Shown here piece after piece: positions 61,915 to 64,000 of a stretch of 64,000 nucleotides of DNA. The DNA lies in NCBI GenBank assembly GCA_910575795.1, contig CAJTGE010000001.1, positions 224,009 to 288,008 of the forward strand, given 5' to 3'. The translations under genes and the position numbers were made by a program. The stretch comes from Clostridiaceae bacterium (GTDB taxonomy: Bacteria; Bacillota; Clostridia; Lachnospirales; Lachnospiraceae). How positions within the stretch are numbered: the first letter of the stretch is position 1; every line of letters begins with the position of its first letter. The notes beneath the pieces were generated by a model that had not been told where the DNA came from, did no database searches, and saw only the letters and a program-made list of their open reading frames with translations.

Positions 61915-63021
61915 TTATATTTCAAAACACTTCCTCAATTTATCACTGTATAATTGGTCATTTATATATTCCTTCCTTTTATTACAGTTATTTACTAAAT
62001 TATTATAAAATAATCCTTTATCCTTTAAACACGAAAGTGCTACAATTAATTCCGATACATTTTGGCAATCAACAGCAACCCCTACTCCCCATTTATTAAC
62101 TAATTCCGACAGATATGTATTTTTTGCCACAATAATAGGAATGCCACAATAAATAGATTCATACAATTTATTAGGCAATGCAACTCTGACATTAAACAAT
62201 GTTGCATCATAAACCGCATATACGCAATCGACCATACTATACATTTTGGCAATCTCTGTATTATAATCATATTTTCCGTAAAACTTTATTTTATCTCCAC
62301 ATTCCTCCCCTATTTCTTCTTCCAAGATGCTTCCCGCAAAGAAAACTGAAATATCTGTTTCCTTTGCCGCCGTAATCAACATTTTCATCTGTTTTTTATA
62401 TCTTACTGCACCGATGAATCCAATTACAAAATCTCCTTCTGTTTTTCTTTTATAATTCTTAAAAAATTCACGATTCGGCATATTCGGTACAAACAATAAT
62501 TTACCTTTCTCTATAAACTTTTTATAATAAACATCGTAAAATTTCTCAGATGTTACCACAAGTGTATCAATTTCCTGATAACATATTTTCTCTACTCTCA
62601 TCATTGTCGCTAATAAAATTCTACCAACAACTTTTCTGGTTCCATTCCCAATCAATTTTGGCAAGTCAGCTATCTCATAAATAATATTAATATCTGAACC
62701 ACTCCTCCTTTTATAAAAAACAACCATACAAAGCATATCCAAATTTCCAACATAAATTGTTTGAGGCTTGATCTTTTTAAGATATTTATATACTTTAATA
62801 AATACTTTAAATGTCGCAAATAAGCGCTTTAGGGGATAACCATAATTTGCTTTTTCAATAATCTCAATGTTATTAATATCTTTATGCTGCAAATTCCATA
62901 TATCAATAACTTGCCGATTCCAGTATATCAATGATACTTCTCCAACCTGTTTAGCAATTGTAATTCTTTTATTAATTCTTGGATCCGGGATATGTGAAAT
63001 AACAAACGCAATTTTCTTCAT
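61915..63021 (-). CDS. glycosyltransferase, GT4-like
   Basis: A 368-aa GT-B-type glycosyltransferase: N-terminal MKKIAFVISHIPDPRINKRI, a mid linker and a C-terminal nucleotide-sugar part with GFIGAVRYKKQMKMLI and the Glu motif PNKLYESIYCGIPIIVAKN. It probably adds a sugar during capsule or exopolysaccharide synthesis. It is very AT-rich against the backbone, which suggests transfer. AAAGGAG is 5 bases before the ATG. It follows the acetyltransferase gene by 10 bases. Confidence 0.88.
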   Translation of the reverse strand: MKKIAFVISHIPDPRINKRITIAKQVGEVSLIYWNRQVIDIWNLQHKDINNIEIIEKANYGYPLKRLFATFKVFIKVYKYLKKIKPQTIYVGNLDMLCMVVFYKRRSGSDINIIYEIADLPKLIGNGTRKVVGRILLATMMRVEKICYQEIDTLVVTSEKFYDVYYKKFIEKGKLLFVPNMPNREFFKNYKRKTEGDFVIGFIGAVRYKKQMKMLITAAKETDISVFFAGSILEEEIGEECGDKIKFYGKYDYNTEIAKMYSMVDCVYAVYDATLFNVRVALPNKLYESIYCGIPIIVAKNTYLSELVNKWGVGVAVDCQNVSELIVALSCLKDKGLFYNNLVNNCNKRKEYINDQLYSDKLRKCFEI

Positions 63022-63031
63022 ACTGGCTCCT

Positions 63032-63427
63032 TTAATATATATTTTTTAATAGCTTGTAAATATCTACATCAACATTACGAATAACTCTTGCTGGTACACC
63101 TGCAACGATACAATTGTCGGGAACATCCTTATTAACAACTGCGTTAGCTCCTATAATAACGTTATTACCAACGTTTATCTTTCCAATTATTCTGGCTCCT
63201 GCTGAAATATAAACATTATTTCCAATCGTCGGAAAATCCTCTGGATCTAATGAACGCCCGATAGTTGTGTTCTGCCCCATCAATACCCTTCTTCCTATTT
63301 TTGCCTTGCTATGGATTACACAGCCAATACCTCCATATGCAAATTTGCTTTCTCTTCCTATTTCGGCACTATAAGGAACTACAGAATTAAAAACGATAAA
63401 AGTTAAGTATTTCATTATTTTTCCCAT
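63032..63427 (-). CDS. hexapeptide-repeat acetyltransferase, probably 5'-truncated
   Basis: 131 residues of a serine-acetyltransferase-like left-handed beta-helix: GGIGCVIHSKAKIGRRVLMG, GQNTTIG, TIGNNVYISAGARIIG and VVNKDVPDNCIVAGVPARVI. It would acetylate a sugar or amino sugar in the polysaccharide path. Related proteins have about 30 more N-terminal residues before FNSVVPYSAEIG; here the frame begins close to the transposon edge and has no clear ribosome site, so the start was probably cut off. Confidence 0.75.
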   Translation of the reverse strand: MGKIMKYLTFIVFNSVVPYSAEIGRESKFAYGGIGCVIHSKAKIGRRVLMGQNTTIGRSLDPEDFPTIGNNVYISAGARIIGKINVGNNVIIGANAVVNKDVPDNCIVAGVPARVIRNVDVDIYKLLKNIY

Positions 63428-63578
63428 AAACGGTATATTATTAACTCAAACTTCCCACACCGATTGGTGTGCTGAACCTTGAAAAATCAATACTTTAGTC
63501 CATAAAAAAGGCACAAACCTGCACTTGATGGTATAATTGAATTACGAATAACAATCACACAGCAAGGAGATTTATGCC
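63428..63578. mobile_element. left end region of an IS4-family insertion sequence
   Basis: The sequence between the acetyltransferase remnant and the transposase start; a CACACCGATTGGTGTGCTGA palindrome (about 63456-63475) may be the terminal repeat. The other end is outside the window, so borders cannot be confirmed. Confidence 0.5.
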
Positions 63579-64000
63579 ATGTCAAGTATACCATATAATG
63601 CTGAAAACGGAAATGAGATTTCTAGCTCTGTCACAAATTTTATGAACAAATTCCAAGTCGGAAAGCTTCTTTTCAAATGCAACGCTGGAAAAACGAAAGG
63701 GCTCCCGGTAATCGAAGTGTTTCGATACCTGTTCTGTCTCATTTTCTCCGATCGAAGCATGTATATGCAGCGGAAAACGGGTATATTTGACGGTTCGTTC
63801 TGTAAAAATACCGTTTATCGCTTTCTCAATAACACAAAGATTAACTGGTCTCGGTTCACAACTTTGCTTTCTAGCCAGGTAATTAACGATTTTATGAAGC
63901 CGCTTACGGACGAGCGCCGTAAAGATGTCTTCATTATTGATGACAGCCTGTTTGACCGTTCCCGTTCAAAGAAAACGGAACTTCTGGCGAAAGTCTTTGA
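63579..64000 (+). CDS. IS4-family transposase (3' end beyond window)
   Basis: The first 140 residues of a DDE transposase. After a helical N-terminus (FRYLFCLIFSDRSMYMQRK, KNTVYRFLNNTKINWSRF) comes FIIDDSLFDRSRSKKTELL, containing the first catalytic Asp of this IS4-like group. AAGGAG lies 9 bases before the ATG at 63579. The rest of the DDE motif is outside the window. Confidence 0.85.
   Translation, partial: MSSIPYNAENGNEISSSVTNFMNKFQVGKLLFKCNAGKTKGLPVIEVFRYLFCLIFSDRSMYMQRKTGIFDGSFCKNTVYRFLNNTKINWSRFTTLLSSQVINDFMKPLTDERRKDVFIIDDSLFDRSRSKKTELLAKVF

Overview
This window is chromosomal DNA from a Gram-positive anaerobe of the Clostridia, most probably a Lachnospiraceae gut bacterium; the genus cannot be fixed from sequence alone. 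The evidence is the gene set: pyruvate:ferredoxin oxidoreductase, type III glutamine synthetase, CodY, an ATP-type PEP carboxykinase, a T-box leader before leuS, a SleB-type cell-wall hydrolase, strong AGGAGG ribosome sites and TTGACA/TATAAT promoters. Base composition is GC-rich by eye except for two AT-rich inserts (about 28.5-29.1 kb and from 61.6 kb to the end). No rRNA, tRNA or CRISPR array was seen.

Layout. 0-6.6 kb: a DUF3798 lipoprotein (cut by the window start) divergent from an M24 peptidase, then a TepA/ClpP-like protease and two tandem SH3-NlpC/P60 hydrolases. 6.7-10.1 kb: an operon of an EAL protein with a broken GGDEF motif, a CheY-like receiver and a CheC-like phosphatase. 10.2-13.2 kb: a three-gene ABC importer of TrpXYZ type. 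13.3-15.8 kb: an M19 dipeptidase and a polytopic membrane protein with overlapping ends. 16.4-20.6 kb: glmS and glnA(III), separated by a promoter followed by two terminator-like hairpins. 21-26.9 kb: the run comM-dprA-topA-codY. 27-33 kb: an alpha/beta hydrolase, an AT-rich P-loop kinase-like gene and the very large PFOR gene. 33-34.5 kb: a HipB-like regulator and a tyrosine recombinase bracketing a segment with inverted 18-bp sites. 34.6-40.7 kb: a MEMO1-AMMECR1 fusion, a VanW protein, a MATE exporter and a SpoU/TrmH methyltransferase. 40.8-44.3 kb: T-box-controlled leuS and a HAD phosphatase. 44.6-46.3 kb: ECF sigma factor, zinc-type anti-sigma factor and a membrane protein; the sigma gene has no normal start codon. 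46.5-51.9 kb: a chemoreceptor gene broken by an amber codon, pckA, a SleB-like hydrolase and YbaK. 52-56.6 kb: leuCD with three small or unknown genes downstream, and a LysR regulator facing the other way across a symmetric promoter. 56.5-60.1 kb: a 5'-truncated fic gene, a UDP-GlcNAc 2-epimerase and a DUF3592-like membrane protein. 60.7-64 kb: a flavodoxin-ferredoxin protein, then an AT-rich polysaccharide region whose acetyltransferase lacks its 5' end beside an IS4-family transposase.

Links between genes. Leucine recurs: the leuS T-box (senses uncharged tRNA), leuCD (synthesis) and CodY (senses branched-chain amino acids) lie within 35 kb. PFOR and pckA carry central carbon flow, glmS and glnA share glutamine, and wecB, the NlpC/P60, VanW and SleB proteins act on the envelope.

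The most striking non-coding content is a set of dispersed palindromic repeats: short GTAACAGTTCAG hairpins; a 150-160 bp element with GTACTC ends found just upstream of start codons; a 166-bp element with CTAGAGCGTG ends; and several shorter families, some nested in one another. One copy borders the broken fic gene and one supplies the end of the chemoreceptor gene, so these elements appear to have been active in shaping this genome.
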